Shown: piece after piece, positions 1-8,114 of the stretch
Position numbering within the stretch: the stretch's first letter is position 1
Layout: each line of letters begins with the position of its first letter
Assembly (NCBI RefSeq): GCF_030812595.1
Contig: NZ_JAUSSZ010000003.1
Span: 124,001-188,000, forward strand
Direction: 5' to 3'
DNA: 64,000 bases
From: Arthrobacter bambusae
GTDB taxonomy: Bacteria > Actinomycetota > Actinomycetes > Actinomycetales > Micrococcaceae
Translations under genes and position numbers: made by a program
The notes under the pieces: generated by a model
The model's database searches: none
What the model saw: the letters and a program-made list of their open reading frames with translations, nothing else
Told to the model about the DNA's origin: nothing

Positions 1-200
1 AAGAGGAAACGCACCCGGCGACGCTGAGGGACATAGACGGGCTCCTAGCGGGGCTGGATCACCTTGAACAGGCCACGGTGCGCGACCCTTTCGGCCATGA
101 ATACCGGCCAGTCCGCCACCAGACCCACCGGCACCTCGCTCCGGGCTCGGGTTCGGTCTACTATGTGGAGGTCAAACCCACGGAGGCACTGAGCTGTTAA
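1..200 (+). CDS. C-terminal end of a hypothetical protein (paralogue of the gene at 60236)
   Basis: Only the last 65 codons lie in the window; the frame starting at base 3 is open from the edge to TAA at 198-200. The visible tail contains DHLEQATVRDPFGHEYRPVR and ends near VYYVEVKP. It aligns almost without gaps to the C-terminal part of the complete 217-aa protein at 60236-60889 (DHLERVVVRDPFGHDYRPIR, IYYVEIES). The two are therefore paralogues about 60 kb apart. The family is not one I can name, and no catalytic motif is apparent. The shared RDPFGH-x-YRP block is the best landmark for finding relatives. The N-terminus and start lie outside the window. Confidence 0.75.
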   Translation, partial: EETHPATLRDIDGLLAGLDHLEQATVRDPFGHEYRPVRHQTHRHLAPGSGSVYYVEVKPTEALSC

Positions 201-236
201 GAGAGTGCTGAATCTCCGCCCTGCCGCGGGGTCGGC

Positions 237-1424
237 CTACTCCCCCGTCGGCCACCCCGTGTAGGACTCCGCGAGGTATGCCCGTGCGTGCCGGGACGAA
301 ACAACGGAGCGGAGTTCGCCGAGCTGGCGGGCCCGGCTGAAGTCGTCAGCCCCGGGGACGGTGTGCAACATCGACGTCATCCAGTACGAGAAGTGCTGGG
401 CCTTCCAGACCCTCTCCAGGGCGCGGTCGCTGTAGGACTCAAGCAGGCCGCTGGAACCGTTCGAGTAGAAGGACTCAAGGCCTTCGAAAAGCACCTTGAC
501 GTCGTGCAGGGCTAAATTGAGTCCCTTGGCACCCGTCGGCGGGACAGTATGGGCGGCGTCGCCGGCGAGGAAGAGGTTCCCATGGCGCATGGGTGTGTGG
601 ACGAAGCTGCGGAACGGCAGGACCACCTTTTCCAGGACCGGGCCTTCTTTGAGCTCGAAGCCGTTTCCGTTGACGCGCTTGCGGAATTCGGACCAGATGC
701 GTTCATCGTCCCAATCGGCGACGTTTTCCTTGGGATCGCACTGGAAGTACATCCGCTGGACATGCTCCGTGCGCTGGCTGATGAGGGCGAAGCCGTTCTC
801 CGAGTTGGCGTAGATGAGTTCGTCCGAGCTGCGCGGAGCCTGCGCGAGGATGCCGAACCAGGCAAAGGGGTATTCGTGGAAGTACCACTTGCGGGTGGCC
901 TCCGGGATCTGGATACGGCAGTGGCTGCGGGAACCGTCCGCGCCCACGAGGAAATCGGCCTGGATCTCGAATTCCTGGCCATCGGCGTCGGTGAACCAGA
1001 CTTTGGGCTTGCCTTCGAGGTCGTGGATGCTGGTGTCCGTGACGCTGTAGCGGACGTCACCGCCGTCGTCCTCTCGCCGCGCGGCGAGATCCAGGAAGAC
1101 GTCCGTTTGCGGGTAGAGCCACACCGATTCCCCGACGAGTTCCTTGAAATCGATCCGGTGGCTTTCGCCGTTGAACCGCAGTTCGATGCCGTCGTGCCGG
1201 TCGCCGTCGCGCAGGACGCGATCCGAGACGCCGCTGTCCACTAGCAGGTTCACGGACCCGTGCTCCAGGATGCCTGCGCGGACGGTTTCGGCGATCTGCT
1301 GGCGGCTGCGGACCTCGATCACGGTGGATTCGAGCCCGGACTTGGCCAGCAAGTGGGAGAGCATGAGGCCAGCAGGGCCAGCGCCCATGATGGCCACTTG
1401 GGTGGTGATGGTTTTTCGTGCCAC
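237..1424 (-). CDS. pobA: 4-hydroxybenzoate 3-monooxygenase (FAD-dependent)
   Basis: Cytoplasmic flavoprotein that hydroxylates 4-hydroxybenzoate to protocatechuate using NAD(P)H and oxygen, feeding the beta-ketoadipate pathway. The GTG start at 1424 (VARKTITTQ...) is preferred over an upstream ATG at 1529: an AGGA lies six bases before it, and it gives 395 aa, the usual PobA length. Visible motifs are the FAD-binding GAGPAG at residues 14-19, the YPFAWFG segment and ISQR (equivalents of the substrate-contacting Tyr and Ser/Arg of Pseudomonas PobA), and GDAAHTVPPTGAKGLN for the second flavin contact. It lies downstream of an IclR gene on the same strand, 138 bases away, with a palindromic operator candidate just after that gene. 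No protocatechuate dioxygenase genes are in the window. Confidence 0.95.
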   Translation of the reverse strand: MARKTITTQVAIMGAGPAGLMLSHLLAKSGLESTVIEVRSRQQIAETVRAGILEHGSVNLLVDSGVSDRVLRDGDRHDGIELRFNGESHRIDFKELVGESVWLYPQTDVFLDLAARREDDGGDVRYSVTDTSIHDLEGKPKVWFTDADGQEFEIQADFLVGADGSRSHCRIQIPEATRKWYFHEYPFAWFGILAQAPRSSDELIYANSENGFALISQRTEHVQRMYFQCDPKENVADWDDERIWSEFRKRVNGNGFELKEGPVLEKVVLPFRSFVHTPMRHGNLFLAGDAAHTVPPTGAKGLNLALHDVKVLFEGLESFYSNGSSGLLESYSDRALERVWKAQHFSYWMTSMLHTVPGADDFSRARQLGELRSVVSSRHARAYLAESYTGWPTGE

Positions 1425-1546
1425 TGGTGTCCTCGCTTCATTGCGGAGTTTTGCGGAGATTTGCTGAGCTTCCTTGCGGGACCGCGGCGGGAGCCGCGGG
1501 TTCTGCAAACAGTGTGGGCCCCGCCCCATGGCTGAAGTTAGCCGAA

Positions 1547-1561
1547 TTCCGTTGAACGGAA
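1547..1561. promoter_or_regulatory. Candidate IclR-family operator in front of pobA
   Basis: TTCCGTT-G-AACGGAA is a perfect inverted repeat with 7-base arms around one central base. It sits in the gap between the iclR stop and the pobA start. A degenerate copy (TTCCATT-G-AATGGCG) lies upstream of iclR at 2336-2350. Regulation of pobA and autoregulation by the adjacent IclR protein is inferred from position and symmetry. Confidence 0.6.
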
Positions 1562-1562
1562 A

Positions 1563-2312
1563 TTAGTCTCGCTGGGTCCCAAGTTGGCGCCCGATACCCC
1601 GGGCCGCGGTCTGCAGCGCCGGCACGAGGGCCTGCAGGCGCATTTCCGCCAGCGGAACGACGACGCCGAGCGCGGCGATGGTGCGCCGCTTGCCGTCCAT
1701 GACCGGCACCGCAATCCCCCATGTATCGGGGTCGACCACACCGGCGAGCTGCGCGAAACCCTGTTGGGCGGTTTCGGCCAACAGATGGCGCACGATGTCG
1801 GCCGTCACCTTCCTGTCAGGGTCGCTGAACTGCCTGAGGTACTGCGCCTGTTGCTCGCGGGACTGGTTGGCCATGAGGGCCAGGCCGGCCGAGGAGATGT
1901 GGATGGGCATGCGCCCCGCAACCCGGGCCCGGTTGGCCACGGATCCGCGGCGGGAAAGACGCTCGACGAACAACGCCTCCCAGCCGTCGAGCACGGCGAG
2001 GTTGACGTTCTGGTTCAGGACCTGCTGGATGTCTTCCATGAACGGACTTGCCGCCTGCCTGAGGGCCAGCGTCGGCGAATTCCGGTTGACGAGTTCCCAC
2101 AGCCTGATGCCCAGGCGGACGTTGCCCCTGGCACCAAGTTCCAGGAGTCCGTATTCGGCGAGCTGCCGGACCAGGCGGTGGGCGCTGGTGAGGGGCAAGC
2201 CGGCGGTTTCCGCGAGTTCGGAAAGTTGTAAGGACGTGGAGCCTTCGGGGAAAGCCTCTATGATCCGGGCGATGCGGTCCACCACGGAATCGCCGGATGC
2301 CGAGTTGGCCAC
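1563..2312 (-). CDS. IclR-family transcriptional regulator, likely regulator of pobA
   Basis: 249-aa IclR protein. The N-terminal winged helix (about residues 8-70, with LSELAETAGLPLTSAHRLVRQL as recognition region) is followed by the C-terminal effector-binding domain (about 75-245, containing LFVERLSRRG and the IAVPVMD...ALGVVVP core). The start is a GTG with only a weak purine-rich upstream segment. It is encoded just upstream of pobA on the same strand. IclR proteins such as PobR and PcaU commonly control 4-hydroxybenzoate or protocatechuate genes in response to those compounds, so a PobR role is the simplest reading. The matching inverted repeats before both genes support auto- and cross-regulation. 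The effector is not deducible from the sequence. Confidence 0.9.
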   Translation of the reverse strand: MANSASGDSVVDRIARIIEAFPEGSTSLQLSELAETAGLPLTSAHRLVRQLAEYGLLELGARGNVRLGIRLWELVNRNSPTLALRQAASPFMEDIQQVLNQNVNLAVLDGWEALFVERLSRRGSVANRARVAGRMPIHISSAGLALMANQSREQQAQYLRQFSDPDRKVTADIVRHLLAETAQQGFAQLAGVVDPDTWGIAVPVMDGKRRTIAALGVVVPLAEMRLQALVPALQTAARGIGRQLGTQRD

Positions 2313-2335
2313 TGTGTCTTCACCGCTTCCACAAA

Positions 2336-2350
2336 TTCCATTGAATGGCG
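2336..2350. promoter_or_regulatory. Second IclR-type operator candidate, upstream of iclR
   Basis: TTCCATT-G-AATGGCG, 24 bases before the iclR GTG. The inner five bases of each arm are symmetric, and it matches the pobA-proximal element at 1547-1561 at 11 of 15 positions. It suggests that the IclR protein represses or activates its own gene. Confidence 0.5.
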
Positions 2351-2359
2351 GACTTCAGT

Positions 2360-2923
2360 TTACAGCGACAACGTGGGATCCGCTGTGCCAGCCCTGGTTT
2401 CGCGCCGAGCGATCTCCAAGCCGATCGCGTCGTAGTGCGCCAGCACTACCGGAGAGGCAGATGTGCTGGGCTGGTCCAGCAGGCCGAAAGCGAAATCACT
2501 GGCAGCTAAAAGTTCTTCATCGGAGCACTTGTCCAGCGGTTGGACTCCCGCCGCGTCGATCGACGCTGCGAATTCACCGCTGATCTCGATGGCTTTCGAT
2601 CCCACCGGGGGCCCGAGGGGGAGGCTCGCTGGCTTGTCCGTGAATTCCAGTGAGACCACGGATCCGGTGGCGAGGCCAACTTCCGTGGTTCCGCCGTCGA
2701 TCGCGTTGAGGTCGTTGCGGAGTCCAGCCAAGGCCTGCGATTCGACAATCGCGGCGTGGGAAAAGCCCACTCTGATGTGGGAGGTGACGCCCATTCGCCG
2801 AATCCGGCGAACGATGTGAACAAGCGCGGGCCTCGAATCTTGGTTCAGGCTTCCCCGCACGTCGATTTCGACCGAGTCAGTGGAAACATCGAATCTTACG
2901 AGGGCGTGCAATCTGCGGTCCAT
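2360..2923 (-). CDS. Hypothetical protein, possibly STAS-like
   Basis: 187-aa soluble protein starting at an ATG preceded by GGAG seven bases upstream. The N-terminal 90 residues (RFDVSTDSVEIDVRGSLNQDSRPALVHIVRRIRRMG...) resemble the beta-strand/helix order of STAS or anti-sigma-antagonist domains: a strand ending in xVxGxL followed by an amphipathic helix. The C-terminal 60 residues (LDKCSDEELLAASDFAFGLLDQP) look like a separate helical segment. No catalytic residues can be named. It sits between iclR and a GAF-ANTAR gene, all leftward, which would fit a stress-signalling role. Confidence that the gene is real is fair; confidence in function is low. Confidence 0.6.
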   Translation of the reverse strand: MDRRLHALVRFDVSTDSVEIDVRGSLNQDSRPALVHIVRRIRRMGVTSHIRVGFSHAAIVESQALAGLRNDLNAIDGGTTEVGLATGSVVSLEFTDKPASLPLGPPVGSKAIEISGEFAASIDAAGVQPLDKCSDEELLAASDFAFGLLDQPSTSASPVVLAHYDAIGLEIARRETRAGTADPTLSL

Positions 2924-3027
2924 AGGTACTCCAAAAGAGGTGTCTATGGCCGTTAGCTCAACCTTGGGAAGCCTATCCCGTAGAACCCTCGTTGTACACC
3001 CTGGCGTTTACCATCAGAGGGCCGGAC

Positions 3028-3798
3028 TCATCCCACCCGGGAGCGGCCCGGCTCCTGGGCCGGCTCTTCGAAGTGGGTGAGGGTGCCCGCTGAGTCAATG
3101 GAATCCACCAAGGACTTGGCGATATCGCGCAATTTCACGTTGCGGTTGCTCGAGGTCTCCGTCAGGATCCGGACTGCATCCTCCTGGCTGCAGCGGTTCT
3201 GTGCCATGACGATTCCCACGGCGATATCGATGATGGTGCGGGACTCCATCGCCGCCCGGAGGTTCTTTGCACTGTCCGCATGGAGGGCGAACCGGATGGC
3301 AAGACGCAATGCCTGCGATACCTCACGGGTGTACCCGCGGGCCCGGTCTGCGGCCCTTTCGTCGAACTTGCGGGGGGCCTCGGAGTACAGGTTGAGTGCC
3401 GCCTTGGCCTCTCCTTCGAGGTTGAACGGCAACGACAACACCGATCGCAGGCCGTGCGAGGCGACAGCATTCGCATAGTCAGGACCCCAACGATCCTCCT
3501 CGAGGAGATCCGGGACGTGGACTTCCCTTTCCTCTTCGGCTGCCGTCAAGCATGGTCCCTGTGCCAAGGAGTATTGGATCTCATCCACTTTGCGGGCCTC
3601 ATCACTGCTCCACCCAATCGTGAGGGCCTTCCGCTCGCGCAGGAGCGTGATCCCACAGAGCGCGTCATCGCCGTCGCCTGCCATTTGGTGGGCAGAAAAC
3701 CGCGCCAGCTCATTGAGGAACTCCTCGAAGTCGGCACTCTCCAGGATCAGGTTCTGGATGCGGTCGATGGTAGTCCAAGTGGAATCTTCAGGAAGCAT
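3028..3798 (-). CDS. GAF and ANTAR domain RNA-binding regulator
   Basis: 256 aa. The N-terminal GAF domain (about residues 15-170) carries a typical ALAQGPC-like segment (QYSLAQGPCLTAAEE) and VLSLPF. The C-terminal ANTAR domain (about 178-238) contains ESRTIIDIAVGIVMAQNRCS with the conserved aromatic/Ala pattern of the three-helix ANTAR fold. ANTAR proteins bind paired hexaloop RNA hairpins and antiterminate transcription. In actinobacteria GAF-ANTAR proteins are common one-component sensors whose ligands are mostly unknown. The gene lies 126 bases downstream of the FUSC transporter gene on the same strand, so it may be transcribed alone or with it. The cognate RNA hairpin targets are not visible nearby. 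Confidence 0.9.
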   Translation of the reverse strand: MLPEDSTWTTIDRIQNLILESADFEEFLNELARFSAHQMAGDGDDALCGITLLRERKALTIGWSSDEARKVDEIQYSLAQGPCLTAAEEEREVHVPDLLEEDRWGPDYANAVASHGLRSVLSLPFNLEGEAKAALNLYSEAPRKFDERAADRARGYTREVSQALRLAIRFALHADSAKNLRAAMESRTIIDIAVGIVMAQNRCSQEDAVRILTETSSNRNVKLRDIAKSLVDSIDSAGTLTHFEEPAQEPGRSRVG

Positions 3799-3924
3799 GG
3801 TGCGTTCTCCCGGTAAACATGCTGAATGGGGTATATGGAAATCATAAGTCCCTTAACATAAGGTGCCACAAGGTTGGCGATTGAGAAACGCCTGTCCGAA
3901 AACTAGTTCTTCTCTTAAGACACT

Positions 3925-4971
3925 TCATCCCACAGCGGCCCGGAGCCGGGTCCACGCCGCGGGCGCCACTACCACTGCGACGCCGACGGCGGCCCCGATC
4001 ACGGTCTCCACGACGCGGTCCCGCAACAAGAGCCCGGGCGGGACGTTGGCCACCAGGAGAGTGGAAATGAGCGCCAGCGGCGTCACGACTATCTGTGCCA
4101 CAAGATATTGGCGCGCGATGAAGAGCTCAGCCCCGAACTGGCATGCGGCAATCACCAACACCATCTGCCATGGCGCCGGGCCGAGCCACAGGATTCCGGC
4201 CAGTACCAGCAAACCGAGCAGGGTCCCGACGATCCTCTGGATTCCCCGTTGCACCCGATGCCGGGTACTGCGCCCCACCAAGGGAACCACTGCCGCCACC
4301 ATGGCCCAATAGCCGTGTCCGAACCCGAGCCATTGCCCAGCCAAGGTAGCAAGCGTTCCCGCCAGCCCCGCGGCCACGAAGTAGCCCAAGCCTTCCAGCC
4401 ACGCCGCCCGGATTTCCTGCGGCAACAGCCTTTGCGCCAACGGTCGTTTCCAGGGCGTCCGGTGGCTCGGCACCAGCCGCGCCGACATTCCGATCAGCAA
4501 CGCCAACACCGCGGTCAAAACGGCGGCGAGCATCCCTTCCCACAGCGGCGGCTGCTGAGGTACCGAGGCGATCGCGGCGAAAGCGAAAATGTGGAACAGG
4601 GAACCTGCCGGACGGAGCCGCCATAGTGCCGTCGCCACGGAGCAAAACGCAGCAACCAGCGTAGTACCAAGCGTGAGTATCCACACGTATACGTCCGAGC
4701 CCTGTCCAGCCCTGGCGGTCAGGGTGGCCAGCAGGATGATGCCGAGCAGCAACGAACCGGCGCGGAGTTGGCTTCGAAAACGGTGGCTGTGGGGCTCGTT
4801 GCGGCCATAGATGTTGGTGAACGCAGCAAAGCTGGCGAAGACCACAAGGTCCAGCCGCCGGAACAACACGAGTGTGATCAAGGGCAGGAAGACGCCCACC
4901 GCGCAACGTATAGCCGGGTGATGGTCCTTGTTGCCTGGACCGATCCTGAACATCTCCGCCAGGGCGCTCAA
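3925..4971 (-). CDS. FUSC-family inner-membrane protein (putative aromatic acid exporter)
   Basis: 348-aa polytopic membrane protein. Two hydrophobic bundles are visible: about residues 20-160 (FLPLITLVLF, FASFAAFTNIYGR, LLLGIILLATLTA) and about 190-340 (YFVAAGLAGTLATLAG, GYWAMVAAVVPLVGRSTRHRVQRGIQRIVGT). The GYWA-(M)-(V)...R-x-x-QR-x-x-G-T segment is characteristic of FUSC proteins, to which aromatic carboxylate efflux pumps such as AaeB belong. It is shorter than AaeB (about 650 aa), as is usual for single-bundle actinobacterial members. Export of hydroxybenzoates would fit the nearby pobA, but that is only an inference. Confidence 0.85.
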   Translation of the reverse strand: MSALAEMFRIGPGNKDHHPAIRCAVGVFLPLITLVLFRRLDLVVFASFAAFTNIYGRNEPHSHRFRSQLRAGSLLLGIILLATLTARAGQGSDVYVWILTLGTTLVAAFCSVATALWRLRPAGSLFHIFAFAAIASVPQQPPLWEGMLAAVLTAVLALLIGMSARLVPSHRTPWKRPLAQRLLPQEIRAAWLEGLGYFVAAGLAGTLATLAGQWLGFGHGYWAMVAAVVPLVGRSTRHRVQRGIQRIVGTLLGLLVLAGILWLGPAPWQMVLVIAACQFGAELFIARQYLVAQIVVTPLALISTLLVANVPPGLLLRDRVVETVIGAAVGVAVVVAPAAWTRLRAAVG

Positions 4972-5229
4972 TGGGTTGCCTGCCTTTATTTGCTTCTCTT
5001 GGGCGCTGTACCGCGCACCTTCTAGTGTCCGACGGCGGCACTGGCATCCGGCCCGATATTACGCCGGGCGCATTCGGGAAGCCCGATCGCCTTCCGTTGA
5101 ATGACAAAAAGCTGGCCGGGAGTACGACGCTTGCGTGGTTTCGGTTGATAGTCTCATTTCGGTTGTTACCAGCTGGGCCGGGGCTCATTCCGGCCACGTC
5201 GCCCGCACCCATTCACCGGAGGAAATTCC

Positions 5230-5661
5230 ATGCTCAAAGGTTTCAAGGACTTCGTTCTTCGTGGAAATATCGTCGAGCTGTCCATCGCCGTCGTCATCGG
5301 CACCGCATTCACAGCGCTGGTCACAGCGTTCACCACTAACATCATCAACCCCGTGATCGCCGCCGCGGGCGGAGTCAATGCCCAGGGACTGGGCTTCGCC
5401 ATTTGGCCCGACAACGCGAAGACGTTCGTCAACATCGGCGCCGTCATCACCGCGTTCGTAACCTTCCTGATCACGGCCGCCGTGGTGTACTTCATCTTCG
5501 TGGCGCCCATGAACAAGTTCAACGAACTGACCAAGCGCCGTGCCTCCATCGAAGAGCCCGAGGACAAACCGCTTCCGGCTGACACCGCCCTGCTTGTTGA
5601 AATCCGCGACCTCCTGTCCGAGCTCACCGCCGCCAACAAGAGCGACGAGCGCACCCGCTAA
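5230..5661 (+). CDS. mscL: Large-conductance mechanosensitive channel
   Basis: 143 aa. The N-terminal MLKGFKDFVLRGN amphipathic helix is followed by TM1 (VELSIAVVIGTAFTALVTAF, the pore-lining helix), a periplasmic loop around residues 45-65, TM2 (about 75-97, ITAFVTFLITAAVVYFIFV) with a PMNK boundary, and a charged C-terminal helix (EIRDLLSEL) of the pentameric bundle. The start is supported by a strong GGAGGAAATTCC ribosome binding site. MscL opens under membrane tension to release solutes on osmotic downshock. It stands alone, convergent with nothing, and follows a gap of about 260 bases from the leftward FUSC gene. Confidence 0.97.
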   Translation: MLKGFKDFVLRGNIVELSIAVVIGTAFTALVTAFTTNIINPVIAAAGGVNAQGLGFAIWPDNAKTFVNIGAVITAFVTFLITAAVVYFIFVAPMNKFNELTKRRASIEEPEDKPLPADTALLVEIRDLLSELTAANKSDERTR

Positions 5662-5781
5662 GTCCGGACCCTACGGCCGGTTCGGCACGTACGGTCGGTG
5701 CTGAGCCGGCCCATCCTGGGTCGCCCAAGATCGTGACGCAGGCGCAATCCACCTGAAACAGGGCTCGGGGACGATAGTGCC

Positions 5782-6663
5782 ATGAAGCCGAACAAGAGGA
5801 CCGCCGTTACAGTCGAGCTCTCCTGCGAAGTGTGCGGCCAGATGCCCGAGGCTCCGAAGACCCGGGTCACTGCTGCACAAATCGCCGTGATGTTGCCCAT
5901 CGAACTTCTTGTCCACGCCGCCGTCGTTGAAACGCAATTGCCGTATCCGGCCAAGGTACTGCTCCTGACCGTGACCGCAACGGTCCTCGTCATTTGGGTC
6001 GCGGAGCCTTCGGCGGCCAGGATCCTGCGGCGTTGGATCCACGCGCCCGCCCTCCGGCACCGCAGGAAGCTACATTCGGCCCCGGCGCTTTGGCGGGCGA
6101 GGACCGTGCTCCGCGACCAGCCGGGTTCCCTTCAACGCATCACCCAATCGCTCGCGCGAACGGACATCAACATCCTCAGCATCCATGTGCACCCCATGGA
6201 TGGTGCCGTCATGGACGAATTCGTGTTGGCCGCCCCGGGCCACCTCCGCGAGCAAGAACTACTAACAGCGCTCGACGACGGCGGGGGCCGGGACTCCCGC
6301 GTGTGGCCTACCACTGCACTCGCCATGGCGGACGGCCAGACCAAGGCCCTCAGCCTGGCTGCGCGGATCGTCGAAAACCCGGACGAACTGCCGCTGGCGG
6401 TCGCGGAACTCCTCGCGGCGAAAATCGTCACATCCCAACCTGAGGGTCAGGCCGTCGGGGCGGGCGCCGCCGTCGGGCCTTCCACGACGTTCCTCAAGAT
6501 CCCCACCGCCTGGCACGGACCGCTCCTGTTCGCCCGTCCGGGCGAGCCGTTCACACCGGCTGAATCAGCACGCGCACACCGGCTTGCCGAGCTTGCGGAA
6601 ATCCTGGCGCACACGCGCATGAGTGCCCGATCCCGGCCGGCACGGCATGGAGATTTCACGTGA
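5782..6663 (+). CDS. Hypothetical membrane-anchored protein with ACT-like domain
   Basis: 293 aa. The N-terminus has an odd Cys-containing segment (CEVCGQMPE), then two hydrophobic stretches at about residues 32-50 and 55-78 (AKVLLLTVTATVLVIWVAEPSAARIL). A segment at about 107-150, TVLRDQPGSLQRITQSLA followed by INILSIHVHP, matches the beta-alpha-beta start of ACT amino-acid-binding domains, where DxPGxL is diagnostic. The C-terminal third is predicted soluble and resembles a degenerate acyltransferase-like tail, without a recognisable motif. Such proteins are found next to mscL in related actinobacteria, but a function is not established. The ribosome binding site is weak; another start cannot be excluded. 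Confidence 0.7.
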   Translation: MKPNKRTAVTVELSCEVCGQMPEAPKTRVTAAQIAVMLPIELLVHAAVVETQLPYPAKVLLLTVTATVLVIWVAEPSAARILRRWIHAPALRHRRKLHSAPALWRARTVLRDQPGSLQRITQSLARTDINILSIHVHPMDGAVMDEFVLAAPGHLREQELLTALDDGGGRDSRVWPTTALAMADGQTKALSLAARIVENPDELPLAVAELLAAKIVTSQPEGQAVGAGAAVGPSTTFLKIPTAWHGPLLFARPGEPFTPAESARAHRLAELAEILAHTRMSARSRPARHGDFT

Positions 6664-6719
6664 ACCCGACACCAATAACCGCGATCCCCGCGGAACTATC
6701 TAGGAACAGAGCCCTCGCT

Positions 6720-6929
6720 TCACAGTGGCTGGATGTTCTCCGCCTGCGGGCCTTTCGGGCCTTGCACGACGTCGAACTGGACCCGCTGATTCTCGTCCAG
6801 TGATCGGTACCCACTCGTGGCGATCGCCGAGTAGTGGGCAAAGACGTCCGCCGAACCGTCGTCGGGGGCAATGAAGCCGAAACCCTTTTCGGCGTTGAAC
6901 CACTTGACAATACCTGTTGCCACGGCCAT
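6720..6929 (-). CDS. Cold-shock protein (CspA family)
   Basis: The ATG at 6929 ([11 protein letters not shown]...) is preferred over an upstream in-frame start at 6986, because AGAAGGAAC precedes it and the resulting 69 aa is the normal CSD length. RNP-1 (KGFGFI) and RNP-2 (DVFAHY) single-strand nucleic-acid-binding motifs are intact, and the C-terminus [10 protein letters not shown] is typical. It is an RNA chaperone that melts secondary structure. It is divergent from the response regulator gene at 7174, with about 240 bases between them, which would hold a long 5' leader as is usual for csp genes. Confidence 0.95.
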   Translation of the reverse strand: MAVATGIVKWFNAEKGFGFIAPDDGSADVFAHYSAIATSGYRSLDENQRVQFDVVQGPKGPQAENIQPL

Positions 6930-7173
6930 GTTCCTTCTCTGAATCTGACTGGCCACCGGCTTCAAACCCGATGCCCCCGGACGCATACGTCCGCTTCCTC
7001 AAAGCTACGTGGCAGGGTTCAGGGGCGCAAGGATCTCCGGAGCTCGCGTAGCTGCTTTCTTTCCAGGTGCCCGAATCTTGAGGATTTCTTGTCCCTCTGC
7101 AGTGCGGGATCTTGAAATTGGGAGGGAAGAGTGGTTGACGAATAGCGTCGTCGGCCGAAAAGGAGCACACCAA

Positions 7174-7848
7174 GTGGGGTTGTTCCGGCGCCGGTTCGAG
7201 GCGGCAGCGCCAAAGATCCAGGTGGACATCCTCGAAGACCACGCACTGCTGCGGGAGAGTCTGGCTTCTTGGCTCGAGGCCAACGCCGCAACGGTGCAGG
7301 TGGTGGGCAAGTTCAGCTCCTGGGCCGAGCTCGTCGCCTCGATGGGGCAGTTGTCCGACGTTGTCCTGCTGGACATCCTCCTCGGTGACCGAATCCCGTT
7401 CCGCTCCAAAATCCAGGCCATTCTCTCGACCGGATCACAAGTAGTGGTCTGCAGTTCCCTGGCGACCCCACTGGTGATCCGGCAAGCGTTCGACGCCGGC
7501 GCCCTGGCCTACATACCCAAGACGGCGGGGGCCGAAGTGCTCGTCACAGCCGTCCTCGCCGCCGCCCGCGGCGAGAAGTTCGTGCTGCCCGAGCTTGCCG
7601 GCGTCTTTGACGTCCCCGGCCCGCGGATCCGCCTCACCCCACGCGAACACGAAGCCGTCACGCTGTACCTGGGCGGCTCCGGCGGGACGATGGCCGATGT
7701 CGGCGCGAGCCTGGGCATCAGCGCCGACGGCGTGAAGAAGCTCCTCGTCTCCGTTCGCCGCAAGGCCCACGACGGCCCGGAACCCCTCAGCCGGCCTGCC
7801 CTCCGGGAACTGCTGATCGCCGACGGCTGGCTGCTACCAGATCAGTGA
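7174..7848 (+). CDS. NarL/FixJ-type response regulator
   Basis: The GTG at 7174 (VGLFRRRFEAAAPKIQ) is chosen because GGAG lies eight bases upstream; the ORF is open further upstream but without a good start. 224 aa. The receiver domain (about residues 13-125) has the acidic pair in ILEDH, phospho-acceptor Asp in VVLLDILLGD and conserved Lys in YIPKTAG. The LuxR-like helix-turn-helix (about 150-215) starts LTPREHEAVTLYL. No histidine kinase is adjacent, so it is an orphan regulator in this window. Its stop codon abuts the decayed toxin fragment that follows; the fragment's homology begins within a few bases of the stop. Confidence 0.88.
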   Translation: MGLFRRRFEAAAPKIQVDILEDHALLRESLASWLEANAATVQVVGKFSSWAELVASMGQLSDVVLLDILLGDRIPFRSKIQAILSTGSQVVVCSSLATPLVIRQAFDAGALAYIPKTAGAEVLVTAVLAAARGEKFVLPELAGVFDVPGPRIRLTPREHEAVTLYLGGSGGTMADVGASLGISADGVKKLLVSVRRKAHDGPEPLSRPALRELLIADGWLLPDQ

Positions 7849-7849
7849 C

Positions 7850-8083
7850 GGGCAACGCAACGCTGTCGTGGGGGCATGGGAGCGTCTGACCAAAGATCCT
7901 TTGAGCAACGACCAGACCTGTCATGGCATAAAAGGCGATCTGGAGTTCGTCACCCACAAAGGGGCAACCCACCGCCGCCGACAGTATGAGCTGTCCCATC
8001 GTGCGAGGATCTGGTTCTACGTCCGTGACGGATCCGTGCTCCTCATCGACGTCCGCACCCACCACCCGAACGCCACCAAGTAG
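7850..8083 (+). pseudogene. N-terminally truncated RelE/ParE-like toxin fragment
   Basis: The frame ending at 8083 encodes RNAVVGAWERLTKDPLSN... through RIWFYVRDGSVLLIDVRTHH. This aligns with the C-terminal two thirds of the complete 114-aa toxin at 13547-13891 (RNPLVDSWEFLTRTPLLE..., RIWFYVVDQVVFLKQVHTSH). About 45 N-terminal residues and the whole antitoxin gene are missing, and homology begins right at the response-regulator stop. A GTG at 7868 could still start a 71-aa peptide but has no good ribosome binding site. Most likely a remnant of an old toxin-antitoxin locus, orphaned by deletion or recombination. Confidence 0.65.
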
Positions 8084-8114
8084 CCCACCCCGTGGGCGGA
8101 CCGGACGGGGAGTC

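Noticed and set aside
549..1244. 231-codon rightward ORF antisense to pobA
   Set aside because: High-GC antisense shadow; pobA is clearly coding on the other strand with all motifs.
4127..5212. 361-codon leftward ORF overlapping FUSC gene in another frame
   Set aside because: Low-complexity Arg/Gly/Pro-rich composition, no ribosome binding site; the FUSC frame has family motifs.
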